64,000 nt of DNA. Origin: an uncultured Alphaproteobacteria bacterium. GTDB taxonomy: Bacteria > Pseudomonadota > Alphaproteobacteria > VGEJ01. The stretch lies in the NCBI GenBank assembly GCA_913041535.1, contig CAJWJK010000004.1:1-64000 (forward strand). The letters are read 5' to 3'. Shown one piece after another: positions 46,392 to 56,002 of this stretch. The notes below the pieces were generated by a model. That model saw only the letters and a list, made by a program, of their open reading frames with translations, ran no database searches and was not told the origin of the DNA. The translations under genes were made by a program, and so were the position numbers. Position 1 is the first letter of the stretch, and each line of letters begins with the position of its first letter.

Positions 46392-46465
46392 TGGAGCGGG
46401 CGAGGGGAATCGAACCCCCGTCGTAAGCTTGGGAAGCTTCTGCTCTGCCATTGAGCTACGCCCGC
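46392..46465 (-). tRNA. tRNA-Gly (anticodon CCC)
   Basis: 74 bases with encoded CCA, read right to left. Acceptor GCGGGCG/CGCCCGC, D-arm GCTC/GAGC, anticodon loop TTCCCAA (CCC), T-loop TTCGATT, discriminator T. The anticodon stem GAAGC/GCTTA has a G-A mismatch at the top pair (27-43), and the T-stem has one G-T pair. Reads GGG codons. Confidence 0.94.
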
Positions 46466-46621
46466 ACCGAGTTCTGTTTAACACATCTGCAATGCCAGGA
46501 GAACAAAACCAAATCTCATCAATCGCGCCAGAAGCCAAACGGACTAGAATTACCTCAGTTTCCGTATTGACAATATCAATATCAATAAAGATGCTGCCGC
46601 ATCAACCAATGCTCGATTCAA

Positions 46622-47617
46622 GTGGCCTCATATGTGGAGGCTAAAATAGATGGCTTTCCGCTGAAACAGTTGCAGCCTGCAAAATTCTCCAATCCCCAGT
46701 TTACAGCGTCGGGTGAAATGCGCGCTACTGTAGATTTCGTCGAACTGCGAACCTTGTGGTTCAATACCGGCACTCTTTGCAATCTTAAGTGCAAACACTG
46801 TTACATTGAATCAAGCCCTCGCAATGATCGGCTGGTATACCTAGATACCAATGACGTATGCAGCTACTTGGATGAAATAGGTAGATTAAATTTACCAACT
46901 GAAGAAATAGGATTCACAGGGGGAGAACCCTTCATGAATCCAGATGCCATCAACATTATCAGAAGCACACTACTCCGTGGTTTTCACGTTCTTGTATTGA
47001 CGAACGCTATGCGTCCAATGATGAAACTTGAAACACCTCTGCTGGAACTGCGGTCACAATTTGGGAAATCATTGTCGCTACGTGTATCCCTCGACCATCA
47101 TACACAGTCTTTACATGACTCTGAGCGGGGCGACGGGTCATGGGAAGCAGCGCTTACGGGTCTCCAGTGGCTTACAAACAACGACTTTTCGGTATCAGTA
47201 GCGGGGCGAACGTTATGGAATTTGAACGAATCAACAATTCGTCGGGACTTCGCGAACTTGTTCGCCGAGAAGCGACTCAGTATCGACGCATACAACTCGT
47301 CAGAACTCGTGATTTTCCCTGAGATGAACCCGAATGATGATGTCCCAGAAATCACTGCTGCCTGTTGGAAAACCTTGAACCAAAACCCAGCCAATTTAAT
47401 GTGTGCAAACTCACGAATGGTTATTAAGCGCAGTGGCGACGATAAACCGCATGTCATCGCCTGCACGCTATTGCCGTACGATACTCAGTTTTCCATTAGC
47501 GAAAGTTTAGCTGACGCTCATCGCTCAATTACTCTAAACCACCCAAACTGTTCTAAATTTTGTGTACTTGGTGGCGGATCATGTAGCACACGAAGGGATC
47601 GTGCACCCTCTAAGTAG
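46622..47617 (+). CDS. Radical SAM protein with six extra conserved-looking cysteines
   Basis: 331 residues from a GTG (start uncertain; an ATG at 46718 is the next strong option). The radical SAM cluster motif is C53-NLK-C57-KH-C60 inside WFNTGTLCNLKCKHCYIESS, and the SAM-binding GFTGGEPFMNP is at 97-107. The C-terminal third holds C248, C261, C281, C310, C314 and C321, the last three in HPNCSKFCVLGGGSC, which looks like a SPASM/Twitch-type site for one or two extra iron-sulfur clusters. Similar proteins occur in other alphaproteobacteria by memory, with no known reaction. It is followed by metZ after 149 bases; no peptide substrate gene is adjacent. Confidence 0.8.
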   Translation: MASYVEAKIDGFPLKQLQPAKFSNPQFTASGEMRATVDFVELRTLWFNTGTLCNLKCKHCYIESSPRNDRLVYLDTNDVCSYLDEIGRLNLPTEEIGFTGGEPFMNPDAINIIRSTLLRGFHVLVLTNAMRPMMKLETPLLELRSQFGKSLSLRVSLDHHTQSLHDSERGDGSWEAALTGLQWLTNNDFSVSVAGRTLWNLNESTIRRDFANLFAEKRLSIDAYNSSELVIFPEMNPNDDVPEITAACWKTLNQNPANLMCANSRMVIKRSGDDKPHVIACTLLPYDTQFSISESLADAHRSITLNHPNCSKFCVLGGGSCSTRRDRAPSK

Positions 47618-47766
47618 CAGTCCCCTTAACTTGACGGCACTTCATCAGCCCACTATTAGTCAGTGGTTGGTCGTAGTTTTGAAATAACTATTGTCCGTCT
47701 GAAGCAGCAAACAAGCGAGCATGTTGCCATCACCATGCCAAACTTTACGTTAGTAAGGAATAGCGA

Positions 47767-48966
47767 TTGACAAAGGTTCAAGATAAAAATGCTAAAGGGT
47801 GGAGATCTCGTACTCGTCAGGTACATAGCGGGAGTGCACGCTCTGGTTTTGGAGAGACTAGTGAAGCAATCTATTTGACTTCGGGATTCTGCTACGAGAA
47901 CGCGGAGCAAGCAGCTGCGCGATTCGCAGGGGAAGACGACGGTTATATATACTCCCGTTTCAGTAATCCTACTGTACAGATGTTTCAAGATCGAATAGCC
48001 GCTCTAGAAGAGGCTGAGGACGCGTGTGCTACAGCTAGTGGCATGGCTGCCGTTGCGGCTTCGATGCTGTGCCAACTCACATCTGGGGACCATGTAGTTG
48101 GAGCAAGGGCGCTTTTCGGATCCTGCCGCTATATTCTTGACGAAATACTGCCACGATTTGGCATCGAGGTTAGCTTAGTAGATGGAACAGACCTCGACCA
48201 ATGGCAGAACGCTGTGCGTCCCAACACAGTCTGCGCATTTCTTGAGACACCGACAAATCCCATGCTTGAGATGATCGATATAGCAGCAGTATCTAATATC
48301 TGCCACAGCGTTTCTGCTCGGTTAATTATAGACAACGTATTTGCAACGCCGATTTTACAGAAACCTCTGGAATTAGGGGCCGACATTGTTGTCTACTCGG
48401 CAACGAAGCATATTGATGGTCAAGGCCGATGTCTTGGTGGAGCAGTCCTTGGCGATACTGCTTTTTGCGAAGAAATACTGCGACCGTATTTACGACATAC
48501 CGGACCCAGTATGAGTCCATTCAATGCATGGGTGTTGCTGAAAGGATTGGAGACTTTAGACCTCAGAGTTCACCAACACTGCTTAAATGCTCAAGACATT
48601 GTGGGCTATTTGTATACGCTTGATGGAATCACCAATGTGATCTATCCAAGCACACATCGCGATGCAGACAGTGAATTTCTGAAACAGCAGATGCATGGTG
48701 GCGGATCTGTGATAACGTTCCATATCGACGGTGATCAGGAAAGAGCATTTCGTTTTCTAAATGGTCTGAATCTTGTCAAGATCTCGAACAACCTCGGCGA
48801 TGCCAAGAGTCTAATAACCCATCCTTTGACCACAACACACCAACGTTTAGGAATAGATGAGTGCGATCGCCTGGGAATTAAAGAGAACACAATGCGACTT
48901 TCGGTGGGACTTGAAGATCCTGAAGATATCAAGGAAGACATTGTAATGGCCCTCAAATCCGCGTGA
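47767..48966 (+). CDS. metZ: O-succinylhomoserine sulfhydrylase
   Basis: 399 residues from a TTG with AAGGAA seven bases upstream. A PLP enzyme that makes homocysteine directly from O-succinylhomoserine and sulfide. The cofactor lysine is K214 in VVYSATKHIDGQGR, with ETPTNPMLEMID and IDNVFATPILQKPLELGAD around the active site; YSRFSNPTV near 62-70 contacts the neighbouring subunit. Cys/Met-family relatives are close, but KHIDGQGR and adjacency to apaG favour MetZ. Confidence 0.92.
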   Translation: MTKVQDKNAKGWRSRTRQVHSGSARSGFGETSEAIYLTSGFCYENAEQAAARFAGEDDGYIYSRFSNPTVQMFQDRIAALEEAEDACATASGMAAVAASMLCQLTSGDHVVGARALFGSCRYILDEILPRFGIEVSLVDGTDLDQWQNAVRPNTVCAFLETPTNPMLEMIDIAAVSNICHSVSARLIIDNVFATPILQKPLELGADIVVYSATKHIDGQGRCLGGAVLGDTAFCEEILRPYLRHTGPSMSPFNAWVLLKGLETLDLRVHQHCLNAQDIVGYLYTLDGITNVIYPSTHRDADSEFLKQQMHGGGSVITFHIDGDQERAFRFLNGLNLVKISNNLGDAKSLITHPLTTTHQRLGIDECDRLGIKENTMRLSVGLEDPEDIKEDIVMALKSA

Positions 48967-49066
48967 TATAAGTTGCCTTGAATTCACGGACAAATAAGAG
49001 GATCAACACTTACATATAGTTTTGGTGATACGATTAAACAGCACTCCTCGTAGCGGAGACCTCAGT

Positions 49067-49459
49067 ATGTATAACGCAGCAACTAGAGACATCGAAGTAA
49101 CGGTCAAACCTTACTATTTAGAAGACCAGTCTGCACCCCAAGACGGACACTTTGTGTGGGCCTATTGGGTCCGTATTGAAAATCAAGGGGGTGAAACGGT
49201 ACAACTTCGTACACGTTTCTGGAAAATTACTGATGGCGCTGGACGCATACAGGAAGTGCGAGGGCCTGGCGTCGTCGGAGAACAACCTGTACTAAAACCT
49301 GGAGAGTCATTTGAGTATACTAGCGGCACACCTCTCACCACACCATCGGGTATCATGGCAGGCACATATCAGATGGAAACCGAGACAGGTGATCTTTTTG
49401 ACGTCGTTATTCCAGCATTTTCTCTCGACAGCCCGCACGAGGGTGCATCGGTAAACTGA
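49067..49459 (+). CDS. apaG: ApaG protein
   Basis: 130 residues from the ATG at 49067 with GGAG eight bases upstream; the frame runs back to 49022. A single fibronectin-III-like beta fold: [54 protein letters not shown] and [20 protein letters not shown] are diagnostic. ApaG/CorD affects magnesium and cobalt efflux and diadenosine tetraphosphate in enterics; the molecular role is unsettled. Next to metZ and folE. Confidence 0.94.
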   Translation: MYNAATRDIEVTVKPYYLEDQSAPQDGHFVWAYWVRIENQGGETVQLRTRFWKITDGAGRIQEVRGPGVVGEQPVLKPGESFEYTSGTPLTTPSGIMAGTYQMETETGDLFDVVIPAFSLDSPHEGASVN

Positions 49460-49503
49460 AGTTACGAACAAGCGCATCAATTGCGCTATTATAAACGGTT
49501 ATA

Positions 49504-50139
49504 ATGGATAAACACATCAGCGACTCCAACCCCCCCCCCGATCCTGGAACACCCGCACCCGAGCTCACAGAAGTGGAAGAGGCGGTGCGTACATTAATTC
49601 GGTGGGCAGGTGAAAACCCTGACCGTGAGGGTCTGGTAGAAACTCCCGCTCGCGTTGCCCGCTCTTGGAAGGAATATTTTTCTGGTTACGGGCATGATCC
49701 CGCAGCAATACTTGAGCGGACTTTTCAAGAGGTTGCGGGATACGACGAAATGATTGTTCTTCGCGATATAAGATTTGAGAGTTTCTGTGAGCATCATATA
49801 GCGCCAATCATTGGCCGCACTCACATTGCCTATTTACCTGATAAGAAAGTTGTGGGAATAAGCAAACTTGCAAGAATTGTTGAAGTTTTCTCACGACGAC
49901 TACAAATACAGGAAAAACTGACCGCTCAGATCTCCAGCACTATCTCCCAGGTCTTGCAGCCCAAGGGTGTCGCAGTGGTAATCGAAGCCACACATCACTG
50001 CATGACAACCCGTGGTATACATAAACCTGGTACAGTAATGGTTACTAGTAATATGCTCGGAGCGTTTCGTGATAGCGCTACCACAAGACGCGAATTCCTA
50101 GCGATGATAGGAACCCCTCAAACGCGCGCGCCCCTATAG
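49504..50139 (+). CDS. folE: GTP cyclohydrolase I
   Basis: 211 residues. It opens the GTP ring to give dihydroneopterin triphosphate for folate. Zinc ligands are C95 and H98 (FESFCEHH) and C166 (HHCMTTRG), with catalytic HH nearby; [20 protein letters not shown] and [10 protein letters not shown] are signature regions. Complete. A run of ten C's near the start of the gene encodes part of the flexible N-terminus (NPPPD). Confidence 0.95.
   Translation: MDKHISDSNPPPDPGTPAPELTEVEEAVRTLIRWAGENPDREGLVETPARVARSWKEYFSGYGHDPAAILERTFQEVAGYDEMIVLRDIRFESFCEHHIAPIIGRTHIAYLPDKKVVGISKLARIVEVFSRRLQIQEKLTAQISSTISQVLQPKGVAVVIEATHHCMTTRGIHKPGTVMVTSNMLGAFRDSATTRREFLAMIGTPQTRAPL
49530..49539 (+). repeat. Ten-base poly-C tract inside folE
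   Basis: Ten consecutive C's at codons 9-12 of folE. Runs of this length are prone to slippage, which would shift the frame upstream of the catalytic domain. It may be neutral, or an error-prone spot in sequencing. Confidence 0.85.
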
Positions 50140-50189
50140 CGGAAGTACCTTTTAGCACACGGCCATACATCTGAAGGGCTAAGATAGTG

Positions 50190-51632
50190 ATGAATTTCCG
50201 CCCTGTCCTCTTTGTGCTCGGCATTCTAGTGTTGCTGTTGGGTCTTGTAATGCTGATACCAGCTGCGATTGACTTCCTTGCCGGAGACCCTACTTGGAAG
50301 GCTTTCATTAGCTCTTTTCTTATCTCTATTTTCGTTGGCGGAGCATTAATCTTAGCAAATCGAGGCGAGATTGGATCTCTAAATTTGAGACAGGCCTTCT
50401 TACTGACAAGCACTAGTTGGCTTGTCCTGGCTGCACTCGCAGCATTACCACTGAACTTTGCCGACCTCAACCTTAGCTACACAGACTCCTTTTTTGAGGC
50501 AATGTCTGGAATAACGACCACTGGTTCAACAGTAATCGTTGGCCTGGACAGTGCTCCGCATGGTTTGTTGATGTGGCGCGCACTACTGCAGTGGTTGGGC
50601 GGAATCGGAATTATCGTAGTTGCAGTTGCCATTTTCCCCGATTTACGGGTTGGTGGAATGCAACTGTTCCGCAGTGAATCTTCAGATACTCTCGAAAAGG
50701 CTCTACCAAGATCCGCACAAATTGCCCTCTATATCGGACTAGTTTATTTGGTCCTCACGATGATTTGTTCCCTTGCACTCTATGGAGCTGGAATGAGTCT
50801 ATTTGAGTCAATTGCTCACGCAATGACAACCATCGCTACTGGCGGCTTTTCAACCTCTGATCAATCAGTAGGTCACTTTAACAGCGCCGTTATCGACTGG
50901 ATCATAGTGGTATTTATGATCATCGGAAGCATGCCATTTGTATTATACTTAGAGATACTTCGACGCCGTATTGGTCTGTTCGTTAAAGACTCCCAGATCC
51001 GAGTATTTTTGGGCATACTGGCAATATCTGTGACAACCGTTGCCGTCTGGCAATCTTTTGATAATAGTACCGCGGCCGATACGATACGCTCCTCCGCGTT
51101 TAACGTGATTTCCATCATCACGGGAACAGGCTATTCCACAGCTGATTATGGTTTGTGGGGTAGTTTTCCGGTTGCCGCTTTCCTTGTATTTATCTTTATT
51201 GGCGGCTGTGCTGGCTCCACGTCATGTGGAATCAAGATATTTCGCTACCAAGTGATATTCGAAACAGCACGCACACATATTAACAATATCTGGCAACCTC
51301 ACACAATTTCCGTACCTCGCTACAATGGTCGATCTATCCCTGATTCAGTCATGGATGCAGTAATGACCTTTGTTTTTGTATTCCTTTTGATATTTTGTCT
51401 CCTTACTGCAGCACTAACACTGATGGGTCTAGACTTTGTCACCGCAATTTCTGGTGCTGGTGCTGCCATAGCAAATGTTGGACCTGGACTTGGCCAAGTA
51501 ATAGGACCAGGAGGCACATATGCACCATTACCTGATGCTGCAAAGTGGGTCCTATCAGCAGGCATGCTCCTTGGTCGACTGGAATTATTTACTATACTCG
51601 TTCTGTTTACGCCGGCTTTCTGGCGCGGGTAA
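50190..51632 (+). CDS. trkH: TrkH-family potassium uptake membrane subunit
   Basis: 480 residues from the ATG at 50190 (a GTG precedes it). Multiple membrane spans arranged as four M1-P-M2 repeats that form the K+ pore. Selectivity-filter glycines can be seen in SGITTTGSTV, ATGGFSTSDQ, ITGTGYSTADYG and a later GPGLG turn. LLQWLGGIGIIVVAVAIFP is typical. It needs a TrkA-type cytoplasmic partner, which is not in the window. Convergent with the RND pump, six bases between the ends. Confidence 0.93.
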   Translation: MNFRPVLFVLGILVLLLGLVMLIPAAIDFLAGDPTWKAFISSFLISIFVGGALILANRGEIGSLNLRQAFLLTSTSWLVLAALAALPLNFADLNLSYTDSFFEAMSGITTTGSTVIVGLDSAPHGLLMWRALLQWLGGIGIIVVAVAIFPDLRVGGMQLFRSESSDTLEKALPRSAQIALYIGLVYLVLTMICSLALYGAGMSLFESIAHAMTTIATGGFSTSDQSVGHFNSAVIDWIIVVFMIIGSMPFVLYLEILRRRIGLFVKDSQIRVFLGILAISVTTVAVWQSFDNSTAADTIRSSAFNVISIITGTGYSTADYGLWGSFPVAAFLVFIFIGGCAGSTSCGIKIFRYQVIFETARTHINNIWQPHTISVPRYNGRSIPDSVMDAVMTFVFVFLLIFCLLTAALTLMGLDFVTAISGAGAAIANVGPGLGQVIGPGGTYAPLPDAAKWVLSAGMLLGRLELFTILVLFTPAFWRG

Positions 51633-51638
51633 TACAAT

Positions 51639-54600
51639 CTACTTAGCAACTGGGTCGGTTATGCCAGTTTGACGTCCTAACAGACTGTTAAGATCCTCCT
51701 GAATGCTTAGTAGAACAGGTATCAATATTAGTACAACGAGAGTCGCAAATGCTAATCCAAAAACAATCGTTATAGCCATAGGAATAATAAATCGTGCCTG
51801 CAAACTCGTTTCAAACATAAGAGGCAATAAACCTCCTATAGTCGTTAATGACGTCAACAAAACAGCCCTTAGCCGATCTCTCGCTCCGCCAACAATTGCA
51901 GACGCAACTTCCTCACCGTTAGAAATACGACGGTCAATTGTTCGTACTAGTATGATTGAGTCATTGACAAGGATTCCGGCGAGTCCAAGGAACGCTATAA
52001 GACTCAAGATAGTTAAGTTATATCCCATCACCATATGGCCAATTACTGCTCCAAAGAACCCAAAAGGAATAATTGCCATTACAATGAATGGGCGACTGTA
52101 GCTAGCAAAGACCCACGCAAGTACAACATATATTGCGGCAAGCGCTATTATCCCCCCTGTTTTCATGTCTGAAAGTGTACGATCTTGTTCTTCTGCTTTA
52201 CCCGCAAATGCTACTTCTACCCCAAACTTTTCAACAACTTCGGGCACCACTGTTGTGCTGAGAACCTCAATCACCTTGTTATTGGTCGTAACGCTCTCAT
52301 CTACTTCCGCCGTAACCGCAACCTCTCGCACTCCATCCTCTCGTCGAATACGTGCAAACCCCCTTGTCTCTCCAATCGTTACAACCTCAGACAAAGCCAC
52401 CTCCGCTCCATTCGGAGTCCGAACAAATAGATTACGCAGAGTACCTGAATCGATATCTCCACGTGGGTATTGCACGCGAACCACGACCTCTTCATCTTCT
52501 CGCGAAAACCTCTTCGCCACACGCCCCTCAAACGCATCACGGATCTGTCGATTCAAACTCTCGGTGGTAAGGCCCAAGGCCCGTCCTTCGTCTGTAAGAC
52601 TCACTGAAACCTCTTGTTTTCCATATGGCAAATCATCCTCAATGTCGTGAACACCGGGTATTGTCTGTAACGAATCTCGAATCACGTTAGCCGCTTCCTT
52701 AAGAACATTGATTGAACCTGAGCTGAGACGAATATCAATCTCACGACCTGGCGGCCCAGCCTTTCTCTCATTCAAAGATATCCTCTCTACTCCAGCTAGT
52801 GGCACAATTTCCTCCCGCCACGCTTTAATAAATTGAGAGGTCCGCACGGAACGGCTGTCCGAAGGCAATAGTTCAACATGGAGTCCTCCCAAGTGATCGC
52901 CCTTAATAGATTCGAACACTTCGGCTTGACTGCGTCCCACTTTCCCAAAACTCATTACAACCAGACCACCCGATCCGTTTGTAAGTCTTTCTTCAACTGC
53001 TCCTAGAGCTCTTTCTAATTCCGCAATCATCCGCTCGGTCTCACGCCGTGGAGTGCCAGGTGGATAGACAATGTTTGCAAAAATGGCATCACCTTCAGGT
53101 GCTGGAAAGAAATTGAAAGCAATGCGCCCACCAACAATTAAACCAGCAACTACAACTAAACATCCAACCGCAAAGCAAAGTGTCAGATATCGCCATCGAG
53201 CCGCAGCAGCCACACTTGCAGCAAATATACCATCCCGAAACTGGCCAAATTTCTTATCAAATTTTTCACGAAAGTAGGATTTATCTTGACTGCTTTTACG
53301 CATTGCATCACGAATGTGTGCCGGCAGAATGAAGAAGCATTCTGCCAAGCTAGCGAATATCACGGCAACCACTACATAAGGTATTGCCGCAATAATCTGT
53401 CCAATAATGTCACCAATCATCAAAATTGGCAGAAACGCCGCAACTGTCGTGAGCGAAGCAGCTGCTACCGGTGACAACATATTTAGGGCACCACCTTCAG
53501 CAGCACCCAGGGGCGAGAGGCCTCGGTCACGCAATGTCGCACTATGTTCACCAACAACTATTGCATCATCGACAATAATTCCCAGAGTCATAATTAGTGC
53601 AAATAGACTAACCATGTTAATAGACTGCCCACTCGCAAGCATCGCCGCCATAGCAGCCATCAAAGAAATTGGTATGCCAATACCCACCCAGAATGCCAGG
53701 CGGCCACTCAGGAAGATAAACAATACAACTAGAACCAACACGAGGCCTCCTGCGCCATTTCGCAGTAGAAGGTTGATTCTCTCACTAATAAAGGCAGCTT
53801 GAATATCGTAATGCCCTACATGCAAATCGCGCGGCAATGACGACTTGACGCCTTTCACATAATCTTCAACCAACCTCGCCTGTTCAAGAGCATCAGCCGA
53901 TGGAGAGCGTTGAATATGAAGTTCGATTGCTTGGTTGTCGTCACGAATTGCAATTTCATCACTCGATCGGAACCCGTCACTTACGTCGGCAATATCACGT
54001 ACATAGACCTTTTCACCCGTTTCAGTTGCCAGCACTTCTATTGCCGAAACGTCATTAGCATCCGTCGCAAGTCCCACTCCTCGCACCTGTTTTTCGAACG
54101 CCCCCTCGATCGTACCAAGAGGTAAATCCTGAGAATTACTGTTAATGCGAGAAGCAATATCGTCTAGTGTAAGATTTAGTCGACGAAGGGTACTTGGTTC
54201 CACCTCCACCCAAATCTCTTCCGTACGAGCTCCAAATAACTCAACTTTGTCGACTCCCGCCGCAAGCAATTCATTACGAATTGTTTTGGCGTGTGTCTTA
54301 AGTTCTATCTCTGAAATCGGACCGGAAAGAACCAAGCGAGATATCGTATCGTACCGCTCGACACGTCGAATAATTGGACGTTCACTATCAGCAGGAAATG
54401 TCGATATTTGAGCTACAGCTGACTCAACATTAGACAGGCCCGATTGCATGTCAGCGCCTGGCTCAAACTCAACTAAAACCACCGCTGACCCTTCGACGGC
54501 GAATGATATAACCTGCTTAACTGAATCAAGAAATCGAACCTCCGGTTCAATGGCTGCAACTAATTTCGCCTCCGCGTCCTCCGCACTAGCCCCCGGCCAG

Positions 54601-54758
54601 GCAATACTGACTGATACGAAGTCGATACCAAAATCTGGGAAAAACTGAGTATTCAGTCGATCTGTTGCAAATAGACCGACCACGATTATAAAACCGGCCA
54701 ACAAATTTGCCGCATTCCGATGTCGGACAAAAAACCGAATAAGATCAGTTGGAGCCAT
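51639..54758 (-). CDS. RND efflux transporter permease
   Basis: 1039 residues, an AcrB/MexF-like inner-membrane pump of the HAE-1-like branch. Twelve helices with two large periplasmic loops. The proton-relay acids are D397 and D398 in TLGIIVDDAIVVGEH; the second half repeats the fold with LAGILVNDSIILV. N-terminus MAPTDLIRFFVRHRNAANLL is typical. It probably exports toxic compounds with the adaptor encoded just upstream; no outer-membrane TolC gene is adjacent. Start overlaps the adaptor stop by one base. Regulated by the TetR protein at the head of the operon. Confidence 0.93.
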   Translation of the reverse strand: MAPTDLIRFFVRHRNAANLLAGFIIVVGLFATDRLNTQFFPDFGIDFVSVSIAWPGASAEDAEAKLVAAIEPEVRFLDSVKQVISFAVEGSAVVLVEFEPGADMQSGLSNVESAVAQISTFPADSERPIIRRVERYDTISRLVLSGPISEIELKTHAKTIRNELLAAGVDKVELFGARTEEIWVEVEPSTLRRLNLTLDDIASRINSNSQDLPLGTIEGAFEKQVRGVGLATDANDVSAIEVLATETGEKVYVRDIADVSDGFRSSDEIAIRDDNQAIELHIQRSPSADALEQARLVEDYVKGVKSSLPRDLHVGHYDIQAAFISERINLLLRNGAGGLVLVLVVLFIFLSGRLAFWVGIGIPISLMAAMAAMLASGQSINMVSLFALIMTLGIIVDDAIVVGEHSATLRDRGLSPLGAAEGGALNMLSPVAAASLTTVAAFLPILMIGDIIGQIIAAIPYVVVAVIFASLAECFFILPAHIRDAMRKSSQDKSYFREKFDKKFGQFRDGIFAASVAAAARWRYLTLCFAVGCLVVVAGLIVGGRIAFNFFPAPEGDAIFANIVYPPGTPRRETERMIAELERALGAVEERLTNGSGGLVVMSFGKVGRSQAEVFESIKGDHLGGLHVELLPSDSRSVRTSQFIKAWREEIVPLAGVERISLNERKAGPPGREIDIRLSSGSINVLKEAANVIRDSLQTIPGVHDIEDDLPYGKQEVSVSLTDEGRALGLTTESLNRQIRDAFEGRVAKRFSREDEEVVVRVQYPRGDIDSGTLRNLFVRTPNGAEVALSEVVTIGETRGFARIRREDGVREVAVTAEVDESVTTNNKVIEVLSTTVVPEVVEKFGVEVAFAGKAEEQDRTLSDMKTGGIIALAAIYVVLAWVFASYSRPFIVMAIIPFGFFGAVIGHMVMGYNLTILSLIAFLGLAGILVNDSIILVRTIDRRISNGEEVASAIVGGARDRLRAVLLTSLTTIGGLLPLMFETSLQARFIIPMAITIVFGLAFATLVVLILIPVLLSIQEDLNSLLGRQTGITDPVAK

Positions 54759-56002
54759 TAACGAACTTCTACCCGAAGTCCCGAAGAAACCTCAGTCAGT
54801 CGAGTGATTAAGATCTCATCGCCGGTAGAAATCTGACCACGAACCAGCACGTCACGATCATAAAACCCAACTTTCATTACCTGCCGTTCTTCTAATCTGC
54901 TATCTACTATCGCGTATATGAGATCACCGTGCAGTGCGCTTTCCGGCAAACGCACAACATCCGCAAAGTAATGATCGTCTAACTCCACTGCCACAAAGGC
55001 ACCTGGTCGAAGCATACTGTCAATTCCTACGTCGCGTAACGTTGCATAAACGTCAACGCCTCCGCTCGACGCATTAATGCGAGCGCCAATACGTTCAAGC
55101 GCAGCTTTCACCTTGGTGTCATTAGAGCCCACACTCCAGATAACCACTGCTGGACGTCCTGCGATCGGACCATCTTGAAGAAGACGACCGAACTGCGAGT
55201 CCGATAGATTGATTCGCACTTCCATAGCGTCAGCAATTACCAACCGAGCTACCCGTTCACCAACGGCTAGCCTCTGACCAAGGGCAACACTTGTTTCTGT
55301 CAGAAACCCAGAAACCGGCGCAGCCAACGCTGTTCGCTTAAGATCACGAAGTGCACGTCGAACAGCCACTTCCAACTGGTCAATAACTGAGGTCTGTTGC
55401 GCCAACTTTGCACTCAACACCTCAACTGATTTTTTCCGCATGAGAACCTGTTGGCGTTGCTGACTGGTGGCAACGACAGCATTATCTAACGTTTTCTCCG
55501 ATACAGTATCCTCAGAACGGAGAGACTTTATGCGTGCCAGATCCTTTTCAGAAATGGCTTGCTGCTCATAATCTCTTTCTAGTGCTCTAGCCTCAATAGC
55601 ATGACTTTTTTTGTACTCGTCAAGTCGCGCTTGAGCTTCCGCGAGCTGCGCCATGCGCTCATCAATCTTAGCCTGGTGATCGAAGGGATCGATCATTAAC
55701 AGTGGGTCACCCGCGTGAACGATACCACCCTCAACCATATTATTACTCACGTGAATAACGGGCCCCTCAACTAATGCGCGAACGTCAACGTCGCGCCCAC
55801 TTATAACCTGTCCGTATACTTTTAGCTTAGGCTGCCAATCGCGAACTTCCGCACGAATAGCGGCGACCGGCCAAGTCCGCTCATCAGAATCAATCGGCGA
55901 CAACTGTGGACGAGTCTCCTGAAGCCATAAGTAGATGCCAATAGAAACAATTAAAACGGCTGCAGGCATTGCAAAACGAAATGTCCTATTTAGACGGGTC
56001 AT
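54758..56002 (-). CDS. RND efflux periplasmic adaptor subunit
   Basis: 414 residues. One N-terminal membrane helix (about 8-27, PAAVLIVSIGIYLWL), then a biotinyl-lipoyl-like domain split by a long coiled-coil hairpin (about 100-220, AKIDERMAQLAEAQARLDEY), and a beta-barrel and membrane-proximal part. HlyD/MFP family. It links the permease to an outer-membrane channel. Coupled to tetR on one side and the permease on the other. Confidence 0.9.
   Translation of the reverse strand: MTRLNRTFRFAMPAAVLIVSIGIYLWLQETRPQLSPIDSDERTWPVAAIRAEVRDWQPKLKVYGQVISGRDVDVRALVEGPVIHVSNNMVEGGIVHAGDPLLMIDPFDHQAKIDERMAQLAEAQARLDEYKKSHAIEARALERDYEQQAISEKDLARIKSLRSEDTVSEKTLDNAVVATSQQRQQVLMRKKSVEVLSAKLAQQTSVIDQLEVAVRRALRDLKRTALAAPVSGFLTETSVALGQRLAVGERVARLVIADAMEVRINLSDSQFGRLLQDGPIAGRPAVVIWSVGSNDTKVKAALERIGARINASSGGVDVYATLRDVGIDSMLRPGAFVAVELDDHYFADVVRLPESALHGDLIYAIVDSRLEERQVMKVGFYDRDVLVRGQISTGDEILITRLTEVSSGLRVEVR

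Noticed and set aside
52165-52650. 161-codon plus-strand open frame inside the RND permease gene
   Set aside because: Serine/threonine/arginine-rich shadow typical of the reverse strand; the permease is complete and conserved.
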